From NCBI RefSeq assembly GCF_016482825.1, contig NZ_JAEMNV010000008.1:248001-312000 (forward strand): a stretch of DNA of 64,000 bases, in the 5' to 3' direction. The position numbers were made by a program, and so were the translations under genes. Positions 46,874 to 57,263 of the stretch are shown piece after piece (positions within the stretch are counted from its first letter, which is position 1; every line of letters begins with the position of its first letter). The stretch comes from Antrihabitans stalagmiti. GTDB lineage: Bacteria > Actinomycetota > Actinomycetes > Mycobacteriales > Mycobacteriaceae. A model generated the notes under the pieces. It was not told the DNA's origin. It did no database searches and saw only the letters and a list, made by a program, of their open reading frames with translations.

Positions 46874-48439
46874 GTGGCGAATACTTCAGAGTTGACGATG
46901 TTCGATTGGCGTGACGAACCGACCGATTGCGACGCCGATGCGATCACCGCAGCACTCGCACCGATCACTGCCGACTACGACCTGGCATTCGGTGCGCGGC
47001 GAGTGCAGACGGCTACCTACCTCGATACCGTCGACGGGCGGTTGGGCAGTCGTGGTCTTGTGCTCACCCACGAGCGCGGTACCGACGACAACCTCGCGCT
47101 GCTCAGCAGTGAACAGGTTCTGACCGCCGTACTGCCGGAACAACCACACTGGCCCGCGCGTATCGAACAACTCCACGAATCGCCGCTACGGGACGCACTT
47201 GCCGCCGCGATGTGGATCCGCGCCGTCGGCCCGATCGCGCACGGACGGACGGTGTCCCGCGTCGTTGCCGTCCTCAATTCGGACGCGAAGACGGTTGTTC
47301 GGATCCACTGGACCGAAGTGCGCATCGACGGTCACGACGACACCGCTGTCGCACGGCTCGAGATCAAACCTCTGCTCGGCTATCAGCACGATGCGAACAA
47401 CGTTGCCGAGGCCCTACGCGCCGCGGAATCCTTCGACGTCGCCGACCGAAGTTTCGTCGACACGCTGATCGGCGTCACAGCCGAACCGACCGCGACGCCG
47501 CCGCCGCCACCTATGACCGCCGAAACCCCTGCAGCAACCGCTGTCGCCACGGCACTGCACGGTTTCGCCGACGCCATCGCGGCAAACGTCGCCGGTGTCG
47601 TCGACGACGTCGACACCGAGTTCCTGCACGATCTTCGCGTCGCGGTCAGACGGACCCGGTCGATGCTCAAACTCGCGGGAGATGTTCTGCCCGACGGGTT
47701 GAAGGAACGCGTCGAACCCGATTTCCGGCTGCTCGGCGATCTGACGACGCCGACGCGCGACCTCGACGTCTACCTGCTCGACCTGCCGACCCTCGGCGAT
47801 CATCTCCTCGTCGGCGAACCGACGGACCTCGTACCGTTCGGCGAGCATCTGCGCAGGCAACGCGAACTGGAGCTCCGCAAACTGGTCCGGGTGTTGCGGT
47901 CGAAACGCTTCACCGATTTCCTAGCGACGTGGCGGGAATCGCTCGACACTGTTGCAGGCGATGCGGCGGACGAAGAGGCCCCGACCGCCGGAGCGCTTGC
48001 ATCGCAACGAATCATGAAGACCTACAAGAAGGTTGTCCGGCTGGCGAAGGCGATCACACCCGACTCACATCACGACGATGTGCACTCACTGCGCAAGCGT
48101 TGCAAAGAACTCCGCTACCTACTCGAGGTGTTCGGTCCGGTATGCGAACCCGAGGCACACAAGGCCACCGTCAAGGACCTGAAGAAGCTCCAGGACCTGC
48201 TCGGCGACTTCCAGGACGGTGAGATGCAAAGCGCTGGGCTGCGCGTCTTCGCCACCCAGATGCTGGAATCCCGCGAAGCCACCGTCGCCGCACCGCCCGC
48301 TGCCACTTTGCTTGCCATGGGCGAACTTTCCGCACACTTCGCGCGCCAGCAGGCAAGCGCCCGCGCCGCTCTCACCGATCAGCTCGACCGATTTCTCGGT
48401 TCGAAAGCGCGCCATCGGATAAAGGCCATGCTGCCATGA
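46874..48439 (+). CDS. CYTH-like and CHAD domain protein
   Basis: 521 residues, GTG start. The N-terminal third resembles a CYTH domain (TATYLDTVDGRLGSRGLVLTHERG and ARLEIKPLLGYQ) but lacks the ExExK catalytic strand at the N-terminus. The C-terminal CHAD domain (about 225-515) is canonical: FLHDLRVAVRRTRSMLK, PTRDLDVYLLDL, HSLRKRCKELRYLLEVFGP and LQDLLGDFQDGEM. CHAD helices bind polyphosphate and often locate proteins to polyphosphate granules. A ParA ATPase gene lies 10 bp downstream, suggesting a link with granule segregation (inference). Confidence 0.88.
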   Translation: MANTSELTMFDWRDEPTDCDADAITAALAPITADYDLAFGARRVQTATYLDTVDGRLGSRGLVLTHERGTDDNLALLSSEQVLTAVLPEQPHWPARIEQLHESPLRDALAAAMWIRAVGPIAHGRTVSRVVAVLNSDAKTVVRIHWTEVRIDGHDDTAVARLEIKPLLGYQHDANNVAEALRAAESFDVADRSFVDTLIGVTAEPTATPPPPPMTAETPAATAVATALHGFADAIAANVAGVVDDVDTEFLHDLRVAVRRTRSMLKLAGDVLPDGLKERVEPDFRLLGDLTTPTRDLDVYLLDLPTLGDHLLVGEPTDLVPFGEHLRRQRELELRKLVRVLRSKRFTDFLATWRESLDTVAGDAADEEAPTAGALASQRIMKTYKKVVRLAKAITPDSHHDDVHSLRKRCKELRYLLEVFGPVCEPEAHKATVKDLKKLQDLLGDFQDGEMQSAGLRVFATQMLESREATVAAPPAATLLAMGELSAHFARQQASARAALTDQLDRFLGSKARHRIKAMLP

Positions 48440-48449
48440 GGATGCTGCC

Positions 48450-49202
48450 ATGAAGACGATCGCGTCGTACACGATCAAGGGCGGCGTCGGAAAAACGACC
48501 ACGGCGGTCAACCTCGCCTACCTGAGTGCACTGGACGGCAACCGAACTCTGCTGTGGGACTTGGATCCCCAAGGTGCCGCCACGTTCCTGTTCCGGGTGC
48601 AGCCTCATGTCAAGGGCGGTAGCGCCAAGCTGGTCCGCGGTAAGCAGTCGGTCGAATATGCCCTCAAGGCAACCGATTTCGAAGGGCTGGATCTACTGCC
48701 CGCCGATTTCACCTACCGCAACATGGACATCGACCTGTCCCGCAGCGATCGCAAAGCAAAGCACTCGACGCGAGCAATCGCGGAGCTGCTGAAGGACCTG
48801 TCCGCGGACTACGACGTCGTCTTTCTCGATACACCGCCGAGTCTGTCGCTGGTGTCGGAGAACGTGCTGCACGCCGCCGATATCGTTGTGGTGCCCATCA
48901 TTCCGACCGTCCTCGCTGCCAGAACCTTCGACCAGCTGACCGATTTCGTCGCAACGTTCGAAGGACGAAAGCCGATACTGCACGGCTTCTTTTCCATGGT
49001 CGACCGCCGAAGAGCCCTGCACCGCGAGATAGTTGCGACTTTGCCGAGCCAACGGTCCGGGGTGAGCGCAACCGCAATCCCCTCGCTGTCCGCGATCGAA
49101 TTGATGTCGGTACATCGCGCGCCACTACCGTCGTTCGCACCGAACAGTCCTGCTGCGGCGGCCTACCGCACGCTGTGGGACGAGATCTCCGGGCTGCTCT
49201 GA
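48450..49202 (+). CDS. ParA-family ATPase, orphan
   Basis: 250 residues from ATG 48450. Deviant Walker A KGGVGKTTTAVNLAYLSA, Walker A' LLWDLDPQGAATFLF, Walker B VVFLDTPPSLSLVSENVL. The C-terminus has SAIELMSVHRAPLPSFAPNS. No parB or parS is nearby, so it is not part of a chromosome partition locus. ParA-like ATPases position cargo on the nucleoid. The adjacent CHAD gene offers a possible cargo. The stop is four bases from the convergent EEP gene. Confidence 0.9.
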   Translation: MKTIASYTIKGGVGKTTTAVNLAYLSALDGNRTLLWDLDPQGAATFLFRVQPHVKGGSAKLVRGKQSVEYALKATDFEGLDLLPADFTYRNMDIDLSRSDRKAKHSTRAIAELLKDLSADYDVVFLDTPPSLSLVSENVLHAADIVVVPIIPTVLAARTFDQLTDFVATFEGRKPILHGFFSMVDRRRALHREIVATLPSQRSGVSATAIPSLSAIELMSVHRAPLPSFAPNSPAAAAYRTLWDEISGLL

Positions 49203-49206
49203 ACTC

Positions 49207-50163
49207 TCAGCGCAGCCGGATGTCCGCGATCACGGCCATGTGGTCCGTCCCGTCGATGTGGACGGTCCGTAGCTCGTCCGCGTGCGCTCCGCCGAGCAGA
49301 ATATGGTCGATACCGATGATCGGCGGGAAGCTCTTGTCCGACGGATAGGTCCGCAGCATCCCCACGCCGACTTGGTCGGCGGAATCTTCGATGCCGGTGT
49401 CGAGCAGCTTCCGGTAGAGCGAATGATCCTGTGTCGCATTGAAATCAGCACCGACGACGACGTGCTCCGTGCTGTCGGGCACGGCGTCGAGAATGTCCCT
49501 GATCCGCTCCATTTCGCCCGACCACGGTTGCGGACCGCTTGGAAACGGCGGCACAGGGTGGAACGCGAACACCGTGACCGCCTCACCGGTCGGCAGCGTC
49601 GCGCGAGCGGACACCTGGTTCAAGATGAAGCCGTCATGGTTCACCTGGTCCGACAGTGGGTAGCGACTGTAGATGCCGGTGCCCTCGGCGCCGATGTCGG
49701 CTTCGACGTAGCGATGTGGAAGTAGTACTGCAATGCCGGCGGCGTCGAGCCGCTGAACGCTGTCCGGTGTCAGTTCGTCGATGGTGAGAATGTCGACGTC
49801 GTTCGCCATCACCTCGCGGACAACGGCGGCTGCGTCACCTTCGCCGAAGTAGATGTTGGACTGCATGATCGTCAAGGCCTGCCCTGTGCCGGGCGTACCG
49901 CTCGCGACGTAGACCGGTAGTTGCGTCGCAATGGCTGCGCCGATCGCCAACACAGCCGCACCGACTCCGATCCAATGCTTGACCAGCGCGAGCAGCAGCA
50001 GGCCCAGCACCGCCGCGATCATGACGTACGGCGCGAACGATGCCATAAGCACAAAGAAGCGACGTGACGAATCCATCCAATGCAGCGCGACGCCGAACGC
50101 CCCGATCGATACCGCGATCCAGCCGAGTCCGATCACGACTCGGCGCCCCCATCTGGTCCCCAT
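49207..50163 (-). CDS. Membrane-anchored endonuclease/exonuclease/phosphatase-family protein
   Basis: 318 residues. Three hydrophobic helices at the N-terminus (about 8-28, 34-60 and 64-86) are followed by the EEP domain. Catalytic blocks are IMQSNIYFGEGD, DVDILTIDELTPDSVQ, VFAFHPVPPFP, HVVVGADFNATQDHS and IGIDHILLGG, with the usual Asn, Glu, Asp-Asn and Asp-His residues. The fold faces outside the membrane and may act on lipids or sugar phosphates. It is 25 bp downstream of glnE's opposite end and convergent with parA. Confidence 0.88.
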   Translation of the reverse strand: MGTRWGRRVVIGLGWIAVSIGAFGVALHWMDSSRRFFVLMASFAPYVMIAAVLGLLLLALVKHWIGVGAAVLAIGAAIATQLPVYVASGTPGTGQALTIMQSNIYFGEGDAAAVVREVMANDVDILTIDELTPDSVQRLDAAGIAVLLPHRYVEADIGAEGTGIYSRYPLSDQVNHDGFILNQVSARATLPTGEAVTVFAFHPVPPFPSGPQPWSGEMERIRDILDAVPDSTEHVVVGADFNATQDHSLYRKLLDTGIEDSADQVGVGMLRTYPSDKSFPPIIGIDHILLGGAHADELRTVHIDGTDHMAVIADIRLR

Positions 50164-50188
50164 GCCGTCCAGTATGCCGACGCGGCGG

Positions 50189-53100
50189 CTACTCCCCGCC
50201 GAACACCCGCTCCACCACGGCTTTTGCCCGTCGCGTCACACGCAGGTAGTGGTCGAGGAACTCGCCGCCGTCCCGATACTCGGCCCCCGCGACGTGAGCG
50301 ACCGCCGTCAGGAGTCGACCTGGTCCGGGAATCTGGTCGGTCGGCTTACCTCGCACGAGGACCAGAGCGTTACGTGCCTTGGTCGCGGTAAGCCAGGCAT
50401 CGCGAAGCAGGCTCACGTCGGCGGCACTGAGCAACTCGGCCGCCTCGATCGCCGTCAACGTCTCCAGCGTCGACGTATTGTGCAAGCTCGGTACCTCACG
50501 CGCGTGCTGCAGCTGGATCAGCTGAACGGTCCACTCGATGTCGGCGAGACCACCGCGCCCGAGCTTGGTGTGCGTCGCTGGATCCGCACCACGGGGTAGC
50601 CGCTCGGCGTCGACGCGTGCCTTCATCCGCCGGATCTCACGAACGGCGGTCGGCGATATCCCGCCTTCGGGGTATCTGATCTTGTCGATGACATGCAGGA
50701 ACCGGATGCCGAGTTCTTCGTCTCCCGCCATTTGATGCGCCCGCAGCAGGGCCTGCACCTCCCACGCCTGGGCCCACTGCCTGTAGTACGCGTCGTAGGC
50801 CGCGAGCGTTCGCACGAGCGGACCGTTGCGGCCCTCCGGCCGCAGCCCAGCATCCACCTGCAGCGGCGGATCGGTGCTCGGTGCGCCGAGCAGCTTCGTC
50901 ACCTTCTCGGCGATCGAGTTGGCCCATTTGACGGCCTGGGCTTCGTCTTCGCCTTCTTTCGGGTCGCAGACGAACAGGACGTCCGCGTCCGAGCCGTATC
51001 CGAGTTCCCAGCCGCCCAGCCTGCCCATGCCGATCACGGCAAACGTTGCGGGCGCAGGCGCACCCCGTTCGGCTTCACTCGCCTTGATCACCGATTGCAG
51101 CGACGAATTGAGCACGGCTGCCCACACCGACGACAGCGCCCGGCACACCTGTCGCACATCGAGCATGCCGAGGATGTCGGCCGACGCGATGCGGGCGAGT
51201 TCGTGCCTGCGCAGCGCTCGTGCGGCGGCAATCGCTCGTTTGGGGTCGTCGTAGCGTGCCGACGACGAGACGATCCCGCGCGCGACATCGGCCGGATTCG
51301 GACCGATCAGCAACGGACCGTTCGGACCGTCCGCGAACAGCCGGATCGCCTCAGGCGCCTTCATCAACAGATCGGGAACGTAGGCCGACGACCCGAGCAC
51401 GATCATCAGGCGCTGCGCGATCGCGCCCTCGTCACGTAGCTCTCGCAGGAACCAGACCTGATCGTTCAGCGCTTCCGACACCCGCCGGTACGCGAGCAGT
51501 CCGGCGTCGGGATCCGGTGTGTCACCGAGATATTCGAGCAGGGTCGGCAACAGCAGCGCCTGGATGCGACCCTTGCGCTCGGGTCCGGCAGCGAGTGCTT
51601 TGAGGTGACCGAGCGCGTTCTCCGGCGCCAGGTAACCGAGCGCGGCGAGCTGTCGGATGGCCGCGTCGGGACTGAGTCGCAACGCTTCCTTGTCGAGCTT
51701 GGTGATCGAGTCGAGCAGCGGCCGGTAGAAGAGCTTGGCGTGCAAGCGCCGGATTCGATGAGCGTTGCGTTTGATCTCGGCGTTGAGGACGCCGAGGCTG
51801 TCGTTGCGTCCGTCCGGTCGCAGGTGTGCGGCCCTGGCGAGCCAGCGCAGCGCCTCTTCGTCCTCCGGTGGCGGCAGGGTGTGGGTCCGCTTGAGCTTCT
51901 GCAGTTGCAGCCTGTGTTCGAGCAGCCGCAGGAATTCGTAGGACGCGGTCAGGTTGGCGGAGTCGTCACGCCCGATGTAGCCGCGCGTCGCAAGCGCGGT
52001 CAACGCGTCGACCGTGCTGGTCACGTGCAGGGCGTCGTCGGTGCGGCCGTGCACCAATTGCAGTAGCTGGACGGCGAATTCGACGTCGCGCAGGCTGCCT
52101 CGGCCGAGCTTCAGTTCCCGTTCGCGGAGATCTTCCGGCACGTTGTCTTCGACGCGACGCCGCATCGCCTGGGTCTCGGGAACGAAGTCCTCACGTTCGG
52201 ACGCGGTCCAGACCATCGGGAGCAACGCATCTTGATACTGCTTGCCGAGCTCCATGTCGCCTGCCATCGGACGGGCCTTCAGCAGTGCTTGGAACTCCCA
52301 GGTCTTCGCCCAGCGCTTGTAATACGCGATGTGCGAATCCAGCGAACGCACCAGAGCGCCCTGCTTGCCTTCCGGGCGCAGCGCAGCATCCACCTCGAAG
52401 AACGCGGCGTTGCCGATCCGCATCATCTCCGACGCAATTCGGCTTGCAGGCGTGTCGGCAGGCTCGGCGACGAAGATGACGTCGACATCGCTGACGTAAT
52501 TGAGCTCGCGCGCACCACATTTGCCCATCGCGATCACTGCGAGCCGAGACGGGCACGGCTCGTCGGGGCACACTGTCGCGACCGCGACCGAGAGCGCTGC
52601 CGTCAGTGCGGCATCGGCAAGATCCGAAAGGTGCCTGCCGACGGTGGCGTACGGGACGACCGGCTCGTTTTCGACGACAGCCGCCACGTCGGCAGCCGCG
52701 AGCAGCATCAGCTGATCGCGATACCGTTTGCGCAACACAGGCACAACGGTCGGTCCGGTCACCGCGGCCCGGTACAGACCAGGCGACGCGTTCGGCCCCG
52801 TTTCCGGGGTCGCACCGACGGCGTCCAACATGGCGTCGCGCATCGCCTCCGGTGTTGGTAACGACGTGTTGTGCAGCAGTTTCCAGCAACCGGGGTCGAG
52901 CAGGATGTGGTCGCCGAAAGCAATCGAGGCACCGATCAAACCGAACAGGCGGCCGCGAAGCGACTTGTCCGTCCGCAGCAGCGCTTCGAGCTCGGACCAG
53001 TCGGCGCCGAGATTTTCCTGCAGTTTGACGAGCGTCTTCAACGCCAGGTCGGCGTCGGGTGCACGCGAGAGCGACCAGAGCAGTTCGATGCTGTCGGTGT

Positions 53101-53203
53101 CGACCCAACCGAGGGTCTGCAGATCGGCGGGAGCCGACGATTCGACGAGTCCGAGGCGCCCTGCGCTCGGCACGACGGAACGAGCGGCGGGAGGTCGAAC
53201 CAT
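50189..53203 (-). CDS. glnE: Glutamine synthetase adenylyltransferase/deadenylase
   Basis: 1004 residues with two nucleotidyltransferase domains. In the N-terminal half [20 protein letters not shown] is the deadenylase site. In the C-terminal half [20 protein letters not shown] is the adenylylating site. Both have the GxxxxxELxxxSDxD metal motif. Helical linker domains with [15 protein letters not shown] lie between. It modifies the Tyr of GlnA1 in response to nitrogen status. It is next to glnA2, as in M. tuberculosis (Rv2221c-Rv2222c). Confidence 0.97.
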   Translation of the reverse strand: MVRPPAARSVVPSAGRLGLVESSAPADLQTLGWVDTDSIELLWSLSRAPDADLALKTLVKLQENLGADWSELEALLRTDKSLRGRLFGLIGASIAFGDHILLDPGCWKLLHNTSLPTPEAMRDAMLDAVGATPETGPNASPGLYRAAVTGPTVVPVLRKRYRDQLMLLAAADVAAVVENEPVVPYATVGRHLSDLADAALTAALSVAVATVCPDEPCPSRLAVIAMGKCGARELNYVSDVDVIFVAEPADTPASRIASEMMRIGNAAFFEVDAALRPEGKQGALVRSLDSHIAYYKRWAKTWEFQALLKARPMAGDMELGKQYQDALLPMVWTASEREDFVPETQAMRRRVEDNVPEDLRERELKLGRGSLRDVEFAVQLLQLVHGRTDDALHVTSTVDALTALATRGYIGRDDSANLTASYEFLRLLEHRLQLQKLKRTHTLPPPEDEEALRWLARAAHLRPDGRNDSLGVLNAEIKRNAHRIRRLHAKLFYRPLLDSITKLDKEALRLSPDAAIRQLAALGYLAPENALGHLKALAAGPERKGRIQALLLPTLLEYLGDTPDPDAGLLAYRRVSEALNDQVWFLRELRDEGAIAQRLMIVLGSSAYVPDLLMKAPEAIRLFADGPNGPLLIGPNPADVARGIVSSSARYDDPKRAIAAARALRRHELARIASADILGMLDVRQVCRALSSVWAAVLNSSLQSVIKASEAERGAPAPATFAVIGMGRLGGWELGYGSDADVLFVCDPKEGEDEAQAVKWANSIAEKVTKLLGAPSTDPPLQVDAGLRPEGRNGPLVRTLAAYDAYYRQWAQAWEVQALLRAHQMAGDEELGIRFLHVIDKIRYPEGGISPTAVREIRRMKARVDAERLPRGADPATHTKLGRGGLADIEWTVQLIQLQHAREVPSLHNTSTLETLTAIEAAELLSAADVSLLRDAWLTATKARNALVLVRGKPTDQIPGPGRLLTAVAHVAGAEYRDGGEFLDHYLRVTRRAKAVVERVFGGE

Positions 53204-53261
53204 ACGGTCAAACCTACAGCGCGCCCGAAACCTGTGGTGCTACCGCCTCGGTGCGGCGGCC

Positions 53262-54602
53262 TTACAAGCCGAGGTACTCCTTGAGCTCGAACGGCGTTAC
53301 GTGGCTGCGGTATTCCGCCCATTCCCTGCGCTTGTTACGAAGGAAGAAGTCGAAGACGTGCTCGCCGAGTGCTTCGGCGACCAACTCGGATTTCTCCATG
53401 GACTGCAGAGCCTCGTGCAAACTGCCCGGCAACTCCCGGTAGCCCATCGCGCGCCGCTCGGCCGACGTCAACGACCAGACGTCGTCTTCGGCCTCCGGCG
53501 GCAACGTGTAGCCCTTCTCGATACCGCGAAGCCCGGCGGCGAGCAGGACCGCGAACGAGAGGTAGGGGTTGCAGGCCGAGTCTGGGCTGCGGATCTCGAC
53601 GCGACGCGACGACGCCTTGTTCGGCGTGTACATCGGCACGCGGACGAGAGCCGACCGGTTGGAGCGTCCCCACGAGACGGCCGTCGGCGCTTCGCCACCG
53701 TGAATAAGCCGCTTGTAGGAGTTGACCCACTGGTTGGTGACGGCACTGATCTCGCTTGCGTGCTCGAGAATGCCTGCGATGAATGCTCGCGCAGTATCGG
53801 AGAGCTGACCCGGGTCGTCCGGGTTGTGGAAAGCGTTGGTGTCGCCTTCGAAAAGGCTCATGTGGGTGTGCATCGCCGAGCCGGGCTGATCGCTGAACGG
53901 CTTCGGCATGAAGGTCGCGCGCACGCCCTCGTCGATCGCGACTTCCTTGACGACGTAGCGGAACGTCATGACGTTGTCCGCCATCGACAGTGCGTCGGCG
54001 TAACGCAGATCGATCTCCTGCTGGCCTGGCGCGCCTTCGTGATGGCTGAATTCGACGGAGATTCCCATCGACTCGAGCGCGTCGATCGCATGCCTGCGGA
54101 AGTTCGGGGCCTGGTCGTGCACGGCCTGGTCGAAGAAGCCGCCGTTGTCCGCCGGAATGGGCGGCGTGCCGTCGAGCGGACCGTTCTGCAGCAGGAAGAA
54201 TTCGATCTCCGGATGCACGTAGCAACTGAAGCCGAGATCGCCTGCCTTGTTGAGCTGGCGGCGCAGGACGTGGCGCGGGTCGGCCCATGACGGCGAACCG
54301 TCGGGCATCGAGATGTCGCAGAACATCCTGGCGGAATGCTGGTGTCCCTTGCTCGTCGACCACGGCAAGATCTGGAAGGTCGACGGATCGGGGCGTGCGA
54401 CCATGTCGGCTTCCGACACTCGCGCGAAGCCTTCGATCGCCGATCCGTCGAAACCGATGCCCTCTTCGAACGCACCCTCCAGTTCGGCAGGAGCGATCGC
54501 AACGGACTTCAGATAACCGAGCACATCGGTGAACCACAGTCGGACAAACCGAATGTCGCGCTCTTCGAGGGTGCGGAGCACGAATTCCTTTTGGCGATCC
54601 AT
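53262..54602 (-). CDS. glnA2: Glutamine synthetase type I-alpha
   Basis: 446 residues from ATG 54602, exactly the usual length; the frame is open to 54620. Canonical motifs: FDGSAIEGFARVSEADM, GFSCYVHPEIEFFLLQ, EFSHHEGAPGQQEIDL, FMPKPFSDQPGSAMHTHMS and the C-terminal FELKEYLGL. The adenylylation loop Tyr of the beta type is absent; the loop reads VWSLTSAERRAMGY. It is probably a secondary glutamine synthetase. A weak GlnR-like pair (GTAAC-n6-TTAAC on minus) is at 54626-54641. Confidence 0.95.
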   Translation of the reverse strand: MDRQKEFVLRTLEERDIRFVRLWFTDVLGYLKSVAIAPAELEGAFEEGIGFDGSAIEGFARVSEADMVARPDPSTFQILPWSTSKGHQHSARMFCDISMPDGSPSWADPRHVLRRQLNKAGDLGFSCYVHPEIEFFLLQNGPLDGTPPIPADNGGFFDQAVHDQAPNFRRHAIDALESMGISVEFSHHEGAPGQQEIDLRYADALSMADNVMTFRYVVKEVAIDEGVRATFMPKPFSDQPGSAMHTHMSLFEGDTNAFHNPDDPGQLSDTARAFIAGILEHASEISAVTNQWVNSYKRLIHGGEAPTAVSWGRSNRSALVRVPMYTPNKASSRRVEIRSPDSACNPYLSFAVLLAAGLRGIEKGYTLPPEAEDDVWSLTSAERRAMGYRELPGSLHEALQSMEKSELVAEALGEHVFDFFLRNKRREWAEYRSHVTPFELKEYLGL

Positions 54603-54703
54603 GCCCGCGAGACTAGGCACCTAGCGTTAAATCCGTGTTACATCGTGAAATCTGTCGCATCATCGTGACGCCCACCTGCACTATCGATCGATAGAAACCG
54701 AGT

Positions 54704-56284
54704 TCAGCAGGTCAGGTCGGGCGCCGGCGGCGTCAAATCTGTCAAATAATCGATCACGGCATCGTCGACACACCGCTCCCCCGACGACAACGCGACGGTG
54801 TGCTGAGTACCGCGGAACGTGATCAATGCCGCGCCGAGTTGCCGAGCCAGATTCACGCCGGCCTGATAGGGCGTCGCGGGATCGTCCGTCGTCGAGACGA
54901 CGACAACCTTCGCCAGACCGGGTACCGACAGGGTGTGCGGCTCGCCCGAATTCGGCACGGGCCAGAACACACACGAATCGAGCGGCGCCTGTCCTGTCCC
55001 CTTCCCGTCGTCGAGGAACGGTGCAACTTCGCGGATCCGCAGATTCGTTTCGCCGACCTTCGCGCGGTCTGTTATCCGTGGATCGTCGACGCAGCGGACC
55101 GCCTCGAAAGCGTCGTTCAGATTGGAATAGGTCCCGTCGTCGCGGCGACCCGAGTACAGATCTGCCAAGCCGAGCAGGGTGTCACCGCGCCCCTGCTGCA
55201 ACTCCTTCAACCCTGTCGTCAATGGACGCCACAGCTGCGGCGAATACAGCGCCTGCAGCACACCCGTCTGCGCGTCGTTGTAGCCGAGCCCGCGCGGGTC
55301 GGTCGTACGTGCCGGTCTGTCGATGAGCGGATCGATCAAGGCTCGGAAGTTGCGGTTGGCGTTCGCGGGATCGGTACCGAGCGGGCACTGCGAACTCTCG
55401 GCACAGTCGGCTGCATAGTCGTCGAATGCCTTCTGGAAACCGGCGAACTGCTTGACGAGTTCGTCGAGCGGATCTGCCTCGGGGTCGACGGCACCGTCGA
55501 GCACCAGCGCCCTGACCCTGTCCGGAAACGCCTCGGCGTAGGCCGCGCCGATCCGCGTGCCGTAAGAGTAGCCGACGAAGTTCAGCTTGTCGTCGCCGAG
55601 CACCGCCCGAATGATGTCCATGTCGCGGACGACCTCGCGCGTCCCGACGTGGGCGAGCAGGTTCGTACCGGACCGCTCGGCGCATTTGTCGGCGACCTCT
55701 TGCTCCTCCTTCTCGGTCTCGGCGATGCCTGCGGGTGATTCGTCGATGTCGAGGTCTTGACGTTCGGCGTCGTTCTCTGCAGGCGTCAGGCACCGAATGG
55801 TCGGGGTGGACGCACCGATGCCCCTCGGGTCGAATCCGATGCGGTCGAAGCGTTCTTCGACGGCTGTCCCCGACCCGACGGTCGCCGCCATCGACAGACC
55901 GCCCAATCCCGGACCGCCCGGGTTGAACAACAGCGACCCGATGCGGTCGCCCGACGCTGGCGACCTCGAGATCGCGATCTGCGCCTCGTCACCGTCGGGT
56001 TTGTCGTAGTCGATCGGAACGGTTATCCGCGCGCACTCGAGACTCGAACTCAGCGGCTCGTCGGTTTCGAAGTCGTCGCACGAACCCCACGACGGTTTCT
56101 GCGAATAGAACTTTTCGAGACCAGGAGCGACATCGGTCGACGGGTTTGTTTCGCTGCTCTGCGCCGGTGCCGACGGTGCTGTACTGGTCGTATTCGATTC
56201 GGATCCGTCGGTGCAGCCTGCGAGCAACGCTCCGACGCAGGTACCGATGGCGATTGCTGCGACGGTTCGTTCGACGATCGGCAT
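54704..56284 (-). CDS. CaeA/Hip1-like alpha/beta hydrolase lipoprotein
   Basis: 526 residues. The signal peptide ends in a lipobox LLAGC. The hydrolase core has LLFNPGGPGLGG, RGIGASTPTIRC, the nucleophile NFVGYSYGTRIGAAYAEAFP and the C-terminal VVVSTTDDPATPYQAG and TFRGTQHTVALSSG with the His. A C-terminal TAP-like cap is present. It corresponds to Rv2223c/Rv2224c (CaeB/CaeA, Hip1), a surface serine protease or esterase acting on cell-envelope proteins. Substrate here unknown. Confidence 0.92.
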   Translation of the reverse strand: MPIVERTVAAIAIGTCVGALLAGCTDGSESNTTSTAPSAPAQSSETNPSTDVAPGLEKFYSQKPSWGSCDDFETDEPLSSSLECARITVPIDYDKPDGDEAQIAISRSPASGDRIGSLLFNPGGPGLGGLSMAATVGSGTAVEERFDRIGFDPRGIGASTPTIRCLTPAENDAERQDLDIDESPAGIAETEKEEQEVADKCAERSGTNLLAHVGTREVVRDMDIIRAVLGDDKLNFVGYSYGTRIGAAYAEAFPDRVRALVLDGAVDPEADPLDELVKQFAGFQKAFDDYAADCAESSQCPLGTDPANANRNFRALIDPLIDRPARTTDPRGLGYNDAQTGVLQALYSPQLWRPLTTGLKELQQGRGDTLLGLADLYSGRRDDGTYSNLNDAFEAVRCVDDPRITDRAKVGETNLRIREVAPFLDDGKGTGQAPLDSCVFWPVPNSGEPHTLSVPGLAKVVVVSTTDDPATPYQAGVNLARQLGAALITFRGTQHTVALSSGERCVDDAVIDYLTDLTPPAPDLTC

Positions 56285-56366
56285 ACCGTGATGGTGCCAC
56301 GGACGCCTAGGCTTTCAGTTGTGGCTGCTGCTTGCGGCACACGGGTAGTGCGAGAGGATCGATTAC

Positions 56367-57197
56367 ATGGACCCACGACGACTCTTCCGCCGCGCACTTG
56401 CTGTGGTGGGGGTGCTCGCGGGAGCGATCGCCATCAACGAGCTTGCGGGTAAACCACTTCCGCTGCGGTGGTCGATCTTCCGATCCGCCGTCGGAGCGAA
56501 CATGGCCAAGACCGGCCAGGTCGGGGACGGGCGCGAAAAAGCCGCGGTCGCATATGTTCTCGCCAACGCTCGACACGGCGACCTGGACGACGTGATTCGG
56601 GTGCTCGACGATTTCGCCCGCAATCGGCGCTTCCTGATGAACATCGGTGACGAGAAGGGCCCGATCCTCGAAAGGGCGATCACACGGTCAGCGCCAAAGG
56701 TGCTCCTCGAGGTCGGCACCTACTGCGGTTACAGCGCGCTGCGGACCATCCGCGCGATGCCCGCAGACGCGCGCTTGTTCTCGGTCGAGATCAGTCCGGC
56801 GAATGCCGCTATCGCCCGTCAGATCTGGGAGCACGCGGGCGTCGCTCGGCGGGTCACCGCAATCGTCGGCATGCTCGGCGACAGCGGCAAGACCATCGAC
56901 ACGCTGCGCAGGGACTACGGATTTGCCGACGGCGCTGTCGATTTCGTGTTCCTCGACCACACCAAGAGTGCCTACCTGCCCGACCTGCAACGCATCATCG
57001 AGGCAGGCTGGTTGCATCCGGGCACCGTCGTCGTCGCCGACAACGTGAAGTGGCCGGGAGCGCCCGATTACCTCGCCTACATGCGCGCGAACGAGGCCTC
57101 ACTGTGGCAGACCATCGAGCACGAGGCCCATGTCGAATACCAGAAGCTGGTCAAGGACCTCGTCCTCGAGTCCGACTACCTGGGAGCGCGCACCTAA
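56367..57197 (+). CDS. Class I SAM-dependent O-methyltransferase
   Basis: 276 residues. An N-terminal helix resembles a membrane anchor (ALAVVGVLAGAIAINELAG, about 8-27). The catechol-OMT fold follows: KVLLEVGTYCGYSALRTIRA (SAM motif I), LFSVEISPANAAIARQIWEH, VDFVFLDHTKSAYLPDLQRI and VVADNVKWPGAPDYLAYM. Metal ligands of the COMT type (Asp in FLDH, Asp-Asn) are kept. It may be membrane bound. The small-molecule acceptor is unknown. It is convergent with the AlkD-like gene. Confidence 0.9.
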   Translation: MDPRRLFRRALAVVGVLAGAIAINELAGKPLPLRWSIFRSAVGANMAKTGQVGDGREKAAVAYVLANARHGDLDDVIRVLDDFARNRRFLMNIGDEKGPILERAITRSAPKVLLEVGTYCGYSALRTIRAMPADARLFSVEISPANAAIARQIWEHAGVARRVTAIVGMLGDSGKTIDTLRRDYGFADGAVDFVFLDHTKSAYLPDLQRIIEAGWLHPGTVVVADNVKWPGAPDYLAYMRANEASLWQTIEHEAHVEYQKLVKDLVLESDYLGART

Positions 57198-57207
57198 CGC
57201 AAAATCG

Positions 57208-57262
57208 CGGAGCGAATGCGCCATCCGTCCCACAGAGCGGTACCAATGTGACATCCGCTCCG
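57208..57262. repeat. Long imperfect palindrome between convergent genes
   Basis: CGGAGCGAATG at the left pairs with CATCCGCTCCG at the right (one mismatch), and further imperfect pairing extends inward (15 of 23 positions). It fills the 66-bp gap between two convergent genes and can act as a shared terminator. Similar palindromes with GAGCGAATG...CATTCGCTC appear to recur in rhodococcal intergenic regions; this is from memory and unverified. Confidence 0.55.
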
Positions 57263-57263
57263 G

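Noticed and set aside
54626-54641. GlnR-like pair before glnA2
   Set aside because: The second half (TTAAC) is too far from GAAAC to claim as an operator; noted only in the gene entry.
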